Source: Cohnella sp. WQ 127256 (lineage in GTDB: Bacteria > Bacillota > Bacilli > Paenibacillales > Paenibacillaceae). Taken from it: 64,000 nt of DNA. Positions 36,362-44,557 of this stretch are shown here, in pieces. The DNA lies in assembly GCF_024519285.1 (NCBI RefSeq), contig NZ_JAMZCY010000008.1, forward strand, positions 248,001-312,000, given 5' to 3'. The translations under genes were made by a program, and so were the position numbers. The notes under the pieces are model-generated. The model did not search any database. It had not been told where the DNA came from and worked only from the letters and a program-made list of their open reading frames with translations. Every line of letters starts with the position of its first letter. Position 1 is the first letter of the stretch.

Positions 36362-37573
36362 ATGAGTGGAGCAGGACGGAATAGACAGAACGGTGCACAG
36401 AACGGTGCATATAAACAAAAGGGTAGCAATGAGAGAAACGGACGTAGGGATCGCTCAGAAAATTCAAGTTCACCTAAGAAGTATAATGATCGTGGAGCAT
36501 CCAGTGGGCGGACTGAACGAGTGGCAAGATCGGAATCCCCTAATCGGGGACAACAAAGACAGAACACAAATGGCGAACGTGGGAATCCCATGAAGCAGTC
36601 CATTGAACGAGGTGCCCCACCAAAGCGAACCGGGAACGGTAGTCCATCGGTAAGTCGCGGTGGAAGAAGTAATGAAGGTGGCGGTTCGCATTCGATGATT
36701 GGCATGGGTCGCATTAAGGGTGAATGGATGGATATTCGTCTACCCGACAACCTGATCGGTGCACCGATGTCGGTCATCGGCAAAGCGTTACCCCTGCCGC
36801 CCAAATTATTATCGAAATTAATGCGCAATCGTGGATGCATTCTGCAAGGTCCTAATCTGAGATTGCATCTGTTTCCTCGGGAGGAAAGAGATTTTCCATC
36901 CGATTGGATGGAGCTTAATATCTTGTATGAAGATGAATTTACGCTAATCGTGAACAAGCCTGCTGGCATCGAGGTTCATCCGAGTGAGAAAGGTCAACGA
37001 AAGACACTTGCACACGCGGTAGCTGCTTATTATGAGATGTCAGGGAAGGATGTACGGATTCGCCATGTTCATCGTATAGATAAGGATACGACTGGTCCCG
37101 TTTTATACGCTAAAAATGAGTTTGCGCACTATCAGTACGATAAGGCAATGCGGGAGAAATCCATCGAGCGCATCTATATGGCATTGGCTGAAGGTTACGT
37201 AGAAGGTAATAAAGGTAAAATAGATAAGCCGATTGGACAGGATCGCCATCATTCCACCCGACGTCGGGTTAGTGATACGGGGGATCCGGCTGTGACCCAC
37301 TTCGAGGTCGTTGAGCGGTTAGCGGATCATACTCTTTTGCGCCTGCGACTGGAGACAGGGCGTACGCATCAAATCCGAGTACATCTTTCCTCGATAAATC
37401 ATGCACTGGCTGGAGACGGCATGTATGGAGGCACGCGGGGTGTAATATCTCGTCAAGCGCTGCATGGAGAACAACTCATCTGGAGACATCCTTGGACAGG
37501 GGAGAAGCAGTCTGTTCGAGCCCCATTGCCAGATGATTTCAATCAAGCAGTGAACAAGCTGCGCCGAAACTAA
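36362..37573 (+). CDS. RluA-family pseudouridine synthase with long basic N-terminal tail
   Basis: A 403-residue enzyme that isomerises uridine in RNA. The catalytic domain starts near residue 180 (LNILYEDEFTLIVNKPAGIEVHPSE), with the catalytic Asp in VHRIDKDTTGPVL and the later motifs ERIYMALAEG and RLETGRTHQIRVHLSS. An S4-like segment (PLPPKLLSKLMRNRGCILQG) precedes it. Unusual is the first ~115 residues: rich in Arg, Asn, Gly, Ser and Gln, without hydrophobic core, resembling an RGG-like RNA-binding disordered tail. The ATG at 36362 is the only plausible start at the N-terminal end. RNA target (23S rRNA or tRNA) unknown. Confidence 0.88.
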   Translation: MSGAGRNRQNGAQNGAYKQKGSNERNGRRDRSENSSSPKKYNDRGASSGRTERVARSESPNRGQQRQNTNGERGNPMKQSIERGAPPKRTGNGSPSVSRGGRSNEGGGSHSMIGMGRIKGEWMDIRLPDNLIGAPMSVIGKALPLPPKLLSKLMRNRGCILQGPNLRLHLFPREERDFPSDWMELNILYEDEFTLIVNKPAGIEVHPSEKGQRKTLAHAVAAYYEMSGKDVRIRHVHRIDKDTTGPVLYAKNEFAHYQYDKAMREKSIERIYMALAEGYVEGNKGKIDKPIGQDRHHSTRRRVSDTGDPAVTHFEVVERLADHTLLRLRLETGRTHQIRVHLSSINHALAGDGMYGGTRGVISRQALHGEQLIWRHPWTGEKQSVRAPLPDDFNQAVNKLRRN

Positions 37574-37612
37574 TATAATGGACTTTGTTTGAGATTTTCT
37601 ACCTAATCATAG

Positions 37613-37654
37613 AAGAAGCTTCGGTACCCTGTATCTGGGTACGAAGCTTCTTTT
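37613..37654 (+). terminator. Rho-independent terminator after the pseudouridine synthase
   Basis: GAAGCTTCGGTACCC pairs with GGGTACGAAGCTTC (one bulge), followed by TTTT at 37651-37654. Confidence 0.8.
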
Positions 37655-37719
37655 AGGTCATGCAGTTAGGTGGCAGTGAACTAGAGAGCGAATAAAGTGC
37701 ATCGACGATACTTCTTATT

Positions 37720-38991
37720 CTATTCCCGTAAGCATATCGCTTCCGTCATTAAATAGGAGATCGTAGCTTCCGCACCACAATTGATGTTGGGGCCGTCTTG
37801 CATGAGTCCATCGCAGCAGCTGCCATCTTCAGGATCGATCATGGGGACGCGGAGGTCATTATAACCATAATACCAAGCTCTGCACGAATCTCGCAGAGCA
37901 CGATAATAGGCTGGGCTGTTTACACCAACGTCGACATCTGACTCCATCATCGAGCGCGTGTTTAATTTTGAATGTCCTAGCACTGCGGATTGACTTGAAC
38001 GGCAGTTATCTGAGCGTGAGTCAATCGTACCCTTGCCATGAGCGCTGCCGACTAATCTCGCGGATTGATCCTGCTCGAACAGTCTCGTTGCCAGAGCAGA
38101 CTCCTCCAAAGCAAGCGCTAGCTTAAACATCTCGAGCGGCTGCTGATCCCATCGACTGCCCCTTACACAATCGGAGGTGCGCCAGCCCTCGTTGCCGATG
38201 GGGCGAAGCCATCCTTCATCGGTGGTCATCGCCTCTAGCAGGAAGTTGAGGCTCTCCATTCCCGTTCTTAAGGTTTCCGTTTGTAATGTATATCGATAGG
38301 TTCGCAGCATCGCCCATGGAAGTACCCCATTACTGTAAGTCATCGCAGGCTCAAACCAGCGCCAATTATCGTCAGAGAAATGAAGGAATGCACGATTAAG
38401 CAACGACTCCAGACGAACCAAATGATGCTTGAGCTCCCCCATCACATCTAGAGGGAGATCGATAATCCCTTCTCGCGAGGCCTCCAGTAAATGAGCGCAA
38501 GTAGCCATGACAAAAGCTTGGCCTCGTAAGGAGTCAATTCTATTAAAAGTAGGCAACGAGCGCTCCACGACGACTCTCGCCGTTTCACGATGAGGGCCAT
38601 CCAGACGGATCCATGCATCCGCACAAGCCCATATCGAACGACCTTGACAGTCATGGGATAATTCCTCTGGCTCAAGCGTGCGGTTATAGGTAAAGTTATT
38701 AAGCCACCAACCATTATCATCTTGAGCCCATAGCATGAACGCCAAATAAATATCAGCCAACCGATTAAGTTCTGACTTATCCTTAGCAAATTCTACATCC
38801 TTTGAACAGATGAATAGCCACTCTGTAACTGTCCATAGTGCGCGCGCATTATCGTCAGTCGTATATCCCTCGCGTCGGCGTGGGATGCGACCAAGCGCAT
38901 GCTCAAGTAATCCAGTATCATCCGTCAAGCGGCGCAAATGGGCGAAGGAAGGATGCGCCGAAGGACGGCTAAGCTTTTCATTACCCAACAT
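37720..38991 (-). CDS. Glycosidase-like (alpha/alpha)-barrel protein
   Basis: A 423-residue protein of mainly helical character. Conserved-looking segments EGYTTDDNARALWTVTEW, DDNGWWLNNFTYNR, CQGRSIWACADAWIRL, NWRWFEPAMTYSNGVLPWAML and NEGWRTSDCVRG suggest an (alpha/alpha)6 toroid of the kind seen in six-hairpin glycosidases. Proteins of this type often follow GT4 glycosyltransferases in bacterial gene clusters and carry vague glycosyltransferase or hydrolase names. I do not recognise a proven activity. The start overlaps the upstream GT4 gene by 11 bases, so it is the last gene of a three-gene leftward operon. No signal peptide. Confidence 0.7.
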   Translation of the reverse strand: MLGNEKLSRPSAHPSFAHLRRLTDDTGLLEHALGRIPRRREGYTTDDNARALWTVTEWLFICSKDVEFAKDKSELNRLADIYLAFMLWAQDDNGWWLNNFTYNRTLEPEELSHDCQGRSIWACADAWIRLDGPHRETARVVVERSLPTFNRIDSLRGQAFVMATCAHLLEASREGIIDLPLDVMGELKHHLVRLESLLNRAFLHFSDDNWRWFEPAMTYSNGVLPWAMLRTYRYTLQTETLRTGMESLNFLLEAMTTDEGWLRPIGNEGWRTSDCVRGSRWDQQPLEMFKLALALEESALATRLFEQDQSARLVGSAHGKGTIDSRSDNCRSSQSAVLGHSKLNTRSMMESDVDVGVNSPAYYRALRDSCRAWYYGYNDLRVPMIDPEDGSCCDGLMQDGPNINCGAEATISYLMTEAICLRE

Positions 38992-40156
38992 CGGCGATTT
39001 TGTCTCTCTGTTCCGAAATGACTTGCTGGAACAGCCGCAGGTGTTGCGCCCCCACGTGCGGCCAGTGCATACTTCGCCCGATATCAGAGATGACTCGCTC
39101 CCAACTCGTTAACATCCCCGGATAAGTAAACAACTCAATGAGCTTAGAGCTCCATGCCCCGACATCCCCATAAGGCAGTAGCATTTCCTCGTGTAACAAA
39201 TCCTTAGCATAAACATATGGAGTGGACAATATTGGCCTACCTAAACCTGCTGCATAAGCGAGTGTCCCACTGGTGATTTGACCCATACCTGGATAGGGGG
39301 TGAGATAGAGATCGCATGCAGAGATCAGTGATACTAACTGATCCTCAGGCATATAGCGGTTGATCCATTGTACATGATGCTCTAGTCCAAGTTCTTGGAT
39401 CAGCTCCATTAATTCCTCACGGTAGGCTTCACCTTCATGCTTACGAACTTCGGGGTGGGTCTGTCCGGCAATCACGTAGAGGAGGTCTGGAACCGCATGA
39501 ACGGCGGAAGCCATAGCATGCAGGATGAGCTCTATTCCTTTGCTTCGTCCGAGTAATCCGAAAGTGAACAACACTTTGCGATTGTCCCAGCCGGCTTCAC
39601 GTCTAACGTTCACACGGTCAGCCCGATTGGGCACAGGTGTTCCATGCGGGATAAACATGATTTTCTCAAGGGGTACGTCGAAATTGTCTTGTAGGTAACT
39701 AATTCCTTTACGATTCATCACAATGATATGGTCGCTCCACAGTGCGATTTCCTTCTGTAGGTCCGAATAAGGAGCAACAGGGTGTTCAAATACCGTATGG
39801 AAGGTTGTAACGACCGGCTTCTTTAAGCGATGTAGAAAATCAACGATATGAGAGCCAGCTTCACCACCGAAAATTCCGAATTCATGTTGGAGCGACACGA
39901 CATCTACGGTACTCTGATTGATCGCATCAGCTACTTTCATATAGTCGTCATTGTCCTGCTTAATGAGAGGAAGCATCCAGGGCTCCTCGTAGTCCGAACG
40001 TTCGTCAGGATTGCATACGGTAATGACAGGGTCAAGCATCCGATTTCCCTTCATATTTGTGATCGCTTCGCGCAAATGGTGAGTGTAAGTAGCTAGCCCG
40101 CATTTTTTAGGAATATAAGTACTGACGTAAGCGATCTGGGGAAGACGGTTGTTCAT
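38981..40156 (-). CDS. Glycosyltransferase family 4
   Basis: A 391-residue GT-B fold glycosyltransferase. The N-terminal acceptor domain starts PQIAYVSTYIPKKCGLATYTHHL. The C-terminal donor domain has VLFTFGLLGRSKGIELILHAM, the region DLYLTPYPGMGQITSGTLAYAAGLGRPILSTPY (the family donor-binding segment) and LLPYGDVGAWSSKL. It retains configuration and probably uses a nucleotide sugar made by the nucleotidyltransferase encoded just upstream, whose stop overlaps its start by four bases. Acceptor unknown; no membrane segments. Confidence 0.88.
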   Translation of the reverse strand: MNNRLPQIAYVSTYIPKKCGLATYTHHLREAITNMKGNRMLDPVITVCNPDERSDYEEPWMLPLIKQDNDDYMKVADAINQSTVDVVSLQHEFGIFGGEAGSHIVDFLHRLKKPVVTTFHTVFEHPVAPYSDLQKEIALWSDHIIVMNRKGISYLQDNFDVPLEKIMFIPHGTPVPNRADRVNVRREAGWDNRKVLFTFGLLGRSKGIELILHAMASAVHAVPDLLYVIAGQTHPEVRKHEGEAYREELMELIQELGLEHHVQWINRYMPEDQLVSLISACDLYLTPYPGMGQITSGTLAYAAGLGRPILSTPYVYAKDLLHEEMLLPYGDVGAWSSKLIELFTYPGMLTSWERVISDIGRSMHWPHVGAQHLRLFQQVISEQRDKIADVG

Positions 40157-41196
40157 CGGCGTTGCACCTCCAAAATACGATTACATACGGCTTCGTGTAA
40201 AATATGTGGACCAACCTGCATCCCGGATCCGAAAATACAATCATTTAGCTGAGCCCCAGCGCGGATTTTGCAACGATCCCAGAGGATGGAGTGGGACAAG
40301 CGAACTTGATTGCCAATTCTACTCCCGTTCCCAATTACCGCATATGGACCAATAATAGCCCGTTCTCCAATGGAGACATCATTTCCGATCATGACCGGGG
40401 GAACAAACAATACTCCTTGGCCAATAGAGACGTTGTCACCTAACCAAATGCCCGTATCCTCCATTTCTTTGCCTTCGATTACTGCTGGGAAACGACGATC
40501 GAGTAAATCCCAGTGTAGCTGGCGATAACGCTCTTTGGTTCCCATGTCCATCCAATATCCGCCGATGGGATGACCATAAACCCCGCTTCCGTTCTCAATC
40601 AAGAGAGGGAATGTTTCTTTCTCGATAGATACCGATCTTCCGGAGGGTACAATGTCGAGAGCTGCGCGCTCCATAATGTATATGCCAGCATTGATCCGAT
40701 TTGACGGTGCATCTTCTTTTTTTGGTTTTTCGATGAAACGAATGATTTGTCCGTTATCCGATTGCTCAACAACGCCATAGTGGGAAGGATCCTCAACTTC
40801 GGTTAAGCAGATGGTTACTGCGCCACCATGACTTTCGTGAAATCTCAAAGCTGAAGCCAGATCAACTTGGTGGATAATATCGGCATTAACGACGATGAAC
40901 CGATCGCTCAGCAAGTGCTCAGCATTTTTAATTGCTCCTGCTGTTCCAAGTAATTCCTTCTCGACGGCATAATCGATTTTGACATCAAATTTAGAGCCAT
41001 CACCAAGATGGCTTTCGATCAACTCACGATAATGTTTGACCGCGATGACGAATTCATTTACACCTTGTTCCTTGTAATGCAGGAGCAGATGCTCTAACCA
41101 GGGACGATTACCAACGAGGGCCATTGGCTTCGGAAGATGTTCCGTTAAGGGACGAAGCCTAGTTCCTAAACCACCAGCGAGAAATAATGCTTTCAT
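40153..41196 (-). CDS. Sugar-1-phosphate nucleotidyltransferase (mannose-1-phosphate guanylyltransferase-like)
   Basis: A 347-residue enzyme that activates a sugar phosphate to a nucleotide sugar. The N-terminal Rossmann-like domain has the signature AGGLGTRLRPLTEHLPKPM, the metal Asp in FIVVNADII, and FIEKPKKEDAPSNRINAGIYIM. The C-terminus is a left-handed beta-helix of hexapeptide repeats (IWLGDNVSIGQGVLFVPPVMIGNDVSIGERAIIGPYAVIGNGSRIG). This architecture is shared by GDP-mannose and some ADP/UDP-glucose pyrophosphorylases, so the base and sugar are not certain. First gene of the operon with the GT4 and alpha/alpha-barrel genes. Confidence 0.85.
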   Translation of the reverse strand: MKALFLAGGLGTRLRPLTEHLPKPMALVGNRPWLEHLLLHYKEQGVNEFVIAVKHYRELIESHLGDGSKFDVKIDYAVEKELLGTAGAIKNAEHLLSDRFIVVNADIIHQVDLASALRFHESHGGAVTICLTEVEDPSHYGVVEQSDNGQIIRFIEKPKKEDAPSNRINAGIYIMERAALDIVPSGRSVSIEKETFPLLIENGSGVYGHPIGGYWMDMGTKERYRQLHWDLLDRRFPAVIEGKEMEDTGIWLGDNVSIGQGVLFVPPVMIGNDVSIGERAIIGPYAVIGNGSRIGNQVRLSHSILWDRCKIRAGAQLNDCIFGSGMQVGPHILHEAVCNRILEVQRR

Positions 41197-41218
41197 GACA
41201 GGATCAACCTCCGTTTAA

Positions 41219-41248
41219 TTGATATGTTCCAGTAAGGTTTACTGTCAA
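41219..41248 (-). promoter_or_regulatory. Promoter of the nucleotidyltransferase operon
   Basis: On the complement, a consensus -35 TTGACA (41248-41243) is followed after 18 bases by -10 TATCAA (41224-41219). This is close to the start codon at 41196, giving a short leader. Confidence 0.6.
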
Positions 41249-41291
41249 CCATTAAACACAATCATCCAAATCTCAATCACCCCCATGAATG

Positions 41292-41343
41292 AAAACGACG
41301 CCTCCCCAAATCGCGAAAGCGTAGGGAAGCGTCAGTATCGGTT
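41292..41343 (-). terminator. Probable terminator of the DUF1328 gene
   Basis: Read leftward, GACGCTTCCC (41343-41334) pairs with GGGAGGCGTC (41306-41297, one T-G pair), followed by GTTTTC. The stretch 41344-41515 between it and the gene shows nothing else. Confidence 0.55.
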
Positions 41344-41515
41344 AGAGGTTCGTTTTCAGGAAATAGGCGGAATGTTCTGCTGCGTTCAGGAGTTGAGCTT
41401 TACCCCGATGAATGGAAAAAGAGGAGAGTGGAGGCTTATGCTAAAGCCTACTTTACCTGATAAAAGGGTTAACTGCAACAATTATCCAGATAGCTTGTCC
41501 GAAAGACGATGCTTT

Positions 41516-41680
41516 CTAGATGCGATTTCGACGACCAGTAAATAGGGAAATGATGAATAAAATCAGGAAGATGAAGAACAGAATTTTGGCGATTCCCGCT
41601 GCTGCACTGACGAGTCCTCCGAATCCAAAGATCGCAGCAACAATAGCAACTACAAAAAATATTAAGGCCCAATGTAACAT
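41516..41680 (-). CDS. DUF1328 (YtjA-like) small membrane protein
   Basis: A 54-residue protein, short enough to be missed by length-limited gene callers. Translated leftward it begins [20 protein letters not shown], continues with [16 protein letters not shown] and ends in two strongly hydrophobic segments and a basic tail (TGRRNRI). This is the pattern of DUF1328, a family of small stress-linked membrane proteins. The ribosome binding site AAGGAGGA lies six bases before the ATG. A GATTCA-N14-GGGTAA sequence upstream matches a sigma-B promoter, and the whole neighbourhood is stress-related. Frames on either strand that cover this stretch in other phases lack such support. Confidence 0.85.
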   Translation of the reverse strand: MLHWALIFFVVAIVAAIFGFGGLVSAAAGIAKILFFIFLILFIISLFTGRRNRI

Positions 41681-41751
41681 AGTGATTCCTCCTTATTGTA
41701 TGCGGGTTTTGCGATAACTAATAGCAGCCCGCATCTCGCAATAGTGTTAAG

Positions 41752-41777
41752 TTACCCAGCTGTATTGGATGTGAATC
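41752..41777 (-). promoter_or_regulatory. Putative sigma-B promoter of the DUF1328 gene
   Basis: On the complement, GATTCA (41777-41772), 14-base spacer, GGGTAA (41757-41752). One mismatch from GTTTMA and one from GGGTAT. Confidence 0.5.
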
Positions 41778-41790
41778 TATGAGCACAATT

Positions 41791-41817
41791 GTTTCGTGTT
41801 GATCTTCTTTTGGGTAA
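41791..41817 (+). promoter_or_regulatory. Putative sigma-B promoter of the DUF948 gene
   Basis: GTTTCG (41791-41796), 15-base spacer, GGGTAA (41812-41817), 36 bases before the start codon, divergent from the preceding sigma-B-like site. Confidence 0.45.
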
Positions 41818-41853
41818 CGATAGGATATAGCACGATGTATAGGAGAGTGGAGA

Positions 41854-42339
41854 ATGCTCATGGAAAACAACGATATTATGACGTGGAGTGTAGCGATAGT
41901 AGCTGTCTCGTTTGTCATCTTGTGCGGATTCCTGATTTCCTTATTAAAGACGGCGCAACGATCCATGGTGACAGCACAATCTGCCATGCAGGAAGTGAAG
42001 GAAACCGTCGAAAATTTGGGGGACGAAGTTAAGAAATTAGCGGAAAGCGTTAATGAAGTTGCAGATGATATTAGTGGAAAGCTGCAATCTACAGATCCTT
42101 TGTTCGAAGCTGTACAAGATGTTGGCATTCTATTGAGTGAAGTCACGGGCACCGCCCGGAAAGTAACCCAAAATTTCGGGCATTCAATGAGTCAACAAGC
42201 TACAGCTGCGGAAGAGAATGAGGTCACTCCAGCATGGTTGGAATGGGCAGTGCTAGGTGCGCGTGTTGTAAGGAGCATTCAAAAAGGTTGGAAGCAACAA
42301 AGAGAGCAACCTCATTCCTATAAGAAGGAGGAGATCTAA
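41854..42339 (+). CDS. DUF948 membrane-anchored coiled-coil protein
   Basis: A 161-residue protein with one N-terminal membrane helix (MTWSVAIVAVSFVILCGFLISLL) and a long amphipathic coil (QSAMQEVKETVENLGDEVKKLAESVNEVADDISGKL), the pattern of DUF948 proteins such as B. subtilis YtxG, which is encoded next to ytxH there. A C-terminal helix (VTPAWLEWAVLGARVVRSIQKG) follows. Start could be ATG 41854 or ATG 41860; both have purine-rich sites. It is followed at one base distance by a secreted-protein gene. A stress role through sigma-B is likely. Confidence 0.8.
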   Translation: MLMENNDIMTWSVAIVAVSFVILCGFLISLLKTAQRSMVTAQSAMQEVKETVENLGDEVKKLAESVNEVADDISGKLQSTDPLFEAVQDVGILLSEVTGTARKVTQNFGHSMSQQATAAEENEVTPAWLEWAVLGARVVRSIQKGWKQQREQPHSYKKEEI

Positions 42340-42340
42340 A

Positions 42341-42877
42341 ATGATGATCTCATGGCTGATCTTGTTATCTTCAATCGTTAATGGGGGAGCAGCGCCAGCA
42401 GCGGCTGCACCGGTAACGCTAGCACCAGTAGTACCATCAAAGGTTGTACCCTCAACGGTAGTGCCAACAGCGACACCCCATCCAGTACTCCATTCGAAGC
42501 AGTGGCAGCTTAATGGTGTTGAACTGGGAGATGCGGCTAGTGAAGTAAAGGGAACATGGGGAAGCCCTAGCATAATTACTACCGATGAGCTGCAGAATGA
42601 TTGCGAAACTTGGAGCTATAGGGATGGCAAAAATGTCGGGCTTTGTAGTGGCGAAGTATCCTTCGTTCAAATTACTGCAGACGCGAATAAAGCGAATCTC
42701 GATGGCGACGACATTAATCTGTTAAATAAGGATTTACGACAAGCCTTAGGTAAGCCTGAGTTTGAGGCAGAGGATGGGTGGGGAGTTGTAAATGGAGCAG
42801 AAGCACTGAAGGTTTTCTTAGATGATCGAGGAAGTCTCGTTTCATTAGATCTGTTCCTAGATCCTTGTAACGCTTAG
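42341..42877 (+). CDS. Putative secreted protein of unknown function
   Basis: A 178-residue protein. The N-terminus has a short hydrophobic stretch (MMISWLILLSSIVNGGAAPAAA) that may be a signal peptide or anchor, then a Pro/Val/Thr-rich linker to about residue 48, then a compact domain (WQLNGVELGDAASEVKGTWGSP, ETWSYRDGKNVGLCSGEVSFVQI). The repeated pattern of a small barrel with GxxxxEVKxxWGxP resembles outer-surface beta-alpha-beta assembly or copper-amine-oxidase-like stress domains in Bacillus, but I cannot name a family. Three Cys in the mature part. AAGGAGG lies ahead of the start. Confidence 0.6.
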   Translation: MMISWLILLSSIVNGGAAPAAAAPVTLAPVVPSKVVPSTVVPTATPHPVLHSKQWQLNGVELGDAASEVKGTWGSPSIITTDELQNDCETWSYRDGKNVGLCSGEVSFVQITADANKANLDGDDINLLNKDLRQALGKPEFEAEDGWGVVNGAEALKVFLDDRGSLVSLDLFLDPCNA

Positions 42878-42957
42878 AGTAATTACAAACTTCATGTTTC
42901 AATAGAGAGAAAGACGTTTAATAGAAAGTAGACAAACAGAAAGAGGAGGAGAGAAAT

Positions 42958-43281
42958 ATGAAAGCATATGCTAAACTTGTAAATAACGGATTAGAAGCTT
43001 TTGATCTCGTGAATGATTTACACCGCCAAGGATATACGGAGAAGGAAATTTATGTGTTAGCGCATGAAACCGATCGAACGAATCGTTTGGCGGAGGTAGC
43101 GGAAACGAACAAGGTCGGTATGTCTGAGGAAGGCATGTTCGATTCGATAGCGAATCTGTTTCGAACCCGTGGTGACGAGCTTCGCAGCAAGATTGAATCG
43201 ATGGGCTTTAATCCTTATGAAGCCAATATGTACGAAACCGAATTGGATCAGGGTAAAGTGCTAGTCATGGCTCGACACTAA
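42958..43281 (+). CDS. YflT-like general stress protein
   Basis: A 107-residue soluble protein of the general-stress 17M/YflT family. It has KLVNNGLEAFDLVNDLHRQGYTEKEIYVLAHE at the start, the conserved NRLAEVAETNKVG segment and the closing YETELDQGKVLVMAR. Family members are induced by heat and general stress in Bacillus under sigma-B. No sigma-B-like site is seen in the 80 bases upstream, so it may be read through from the DUF948 promoter. AGGAGGAGAG precedes the start. Confidence 0.82.
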   Translation: MKAYAKLVNNGLEAFDLVNDLHRQGYTEKEIYVLAHETDRTNRLAEVAETNKVGMSEEGMFDSIANLFRTRGDELRSKIESMGFNPYEANMYETELDQGKVLVMARH

Positions 43282-43296
43282 GCTCGAGAACACATG

Positions 43297-43342
43297 GGAA
43301 TAAGGAATGAGGGCGGAAAATCCGTCGCTCATTCCTTATTCG
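43297..43342 (+). terminator. Strong stem-loop terminator
   Basis: GGAATAAGGAATGAG (43297-43311) pairs with the segment CTCATTCCTTATTC (43328-43341) with GGCGGA/TCCGTC further inside. The following run (CGCGTTTGTTGTTT) is only partly T-rich. Confidence 0.65.
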
Positions 43343-43396
43343 CGTTTGTTGTTTGAGTGGTCTATCAAAGGACTTATGGAGGAGACAAAGATATAG

Positions 43397-44557
43397 ATGG
43401 CCTTATTGATTGTGGATGACAATGCCATGAATATTATGGTCATTCAAGAAATGTTAAAGAGAGCAGGCTTCAATGAATTCCGTGCGGCTAGCTCCGCCGA
43501 AGAAATGTTTGAATTACTGCAGGGAGAAAGCAATGGGGTTGACGGAACATCTCAACCTATTGATTTGATTTTACTGGATTTAATGATGCCGGAGATGGAT
43601 GGAATTGAAGCTTGTCGAAGATTGAAAGCGAATGTCTTCTACAAAGATATTCCTGTCATTATGGTTACAGCAATCGGGGATTCGCGAAAGCTTGCTGAGG
43701 CACTTGATGCAGGCGCCATAGATTTCGTGACGAAACCCATCAATAAAATTGAAATGCTGGCAAGGATACGCTCAGCTCTCAAGCTCAAGCGAGAGCTTGA
43801 TTGGCACAAGGAGCGGGATTCTCGGATGAGGCAGGAGCTGATGCTTGCACGCCAAGTCCAAGAGTCAGTGCTTCCGGATTCTGTAGATGAACCTGACGTG
43901 CGGATTAATGCCTATTTTCAGGCATCGGAGGCTTTGGCAGGTGATTTATACGCTTGGCATAGAATCGATGACAAACGTTGGGCCATCGCAGTCATTGATG
44001 CCATGGGACACGGGATATCCTCCTCTCTTGTGAGCATGTTTATAGCATCTATTCTCAAGGAGTCCATGCGTTCACTATGGTCACCCAAACGGGTATTTTC
44101 GGAGCTTAACCGAAGATTAATGGGACTTCAATGGGAGAATGAGCTCATTCATTATTTTTGCACAGGTATTTATGTTGCGATTGATCTGGAATCCGGAAAA
44201 TTGGAGTATGCGAATGCAGGGCATCCCTCGGGACTCCTCTATCATGCGGGAGAAAGTATACCTGAGAAGCTGACGGTGAGCTCTCCGCCGCTTGGCATGT
44301 TCGATAAGTTAGATATCGTTACCCGTACCGTCAGCCTATTGCCTGGGGATCATCTCTATTTATTCACGGATGGGATACTGGGTCCTTTCGAAGGGGATGA
44401 CGAAGTACAGTTAGAGCAACTATCAGCCATTCTCCATCAAGTCAATAAAGAAGAGACGATCTTGGAACAGCTTATCAATGACGTTCCGCTTGATGGTCGT
44501 TCGGATGACCGATGCTTGGTTAAGATCGAAGTGAATCCAGGAGGAGCCCAGCTATGA
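43397..44557 (+). CDS. Receiver-PP2C phosphatase (RsbU/RsbP-like)
   Basis: A 386-residue response regulator with a PPM-type Ser/Thr phosphatase output. The receiver domain spans residues 1-125 (LLIVDDNAMN, phospho-acceptor Asp61 in LLDLMMPEMDG, Lys in DFVTKPI). A short coiled linker (ELMLARQVQESVLP) leads to the SpoIIE/RsbU phosphatase domain with metal residues in ALAGDLYAW (Asp183), AVIDAMGHGISSS and LFTDGILGPF. Proteins of this design dephosphorylate phospho-RsbV and so switch sigma-B on. The target is likely the RsbV encoded 5 kb downstream. It overlaps the hybrid kinase gene by four bases, which suggests the kinase controls its receiver. Confidence 0.92.
   Translation: MALLIVDDNAMNIMVIQEMLKRAGFNEFRAASSAEEMFELLQGESNGVDGTSQPIDLILLDLMMPEMDGIEACRRLKANVFYKDIPVIMVTAIGDSRKLAEALDAGAIDFVTKPINKIEMLARIRSALKLKRELDWHKERDSRMRQELMLARQVQESVLPDSVDEPDVRINAYFQASEALAGDLYAWHRIDDKRWAIAVIDAMGHGISSSLVSMFIASILKESMRSLWSPKRVFSELNRRLMGLQWENELIHYFCTGIYVAIDLESGKLEYANAGHPSGLLYHAGESIPEKLTVSSPPLGMFDKLDIVTRTVSLLPGDHLYLFTDGILGPFEGDDEVQLEQLSAILHQVNKEETILEQLINDVPLDGRSDDRCLVKIEVNPGGAQL

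Noticed and set aside
41219-41545. 108-codon plus-strand frame between the nucleotidyltransferase and DUF948 genes
   Set aside because: It runs over the promoter, the terminator hairpin and the DUF1328 gene on the other strand and has no ribosome binding site.
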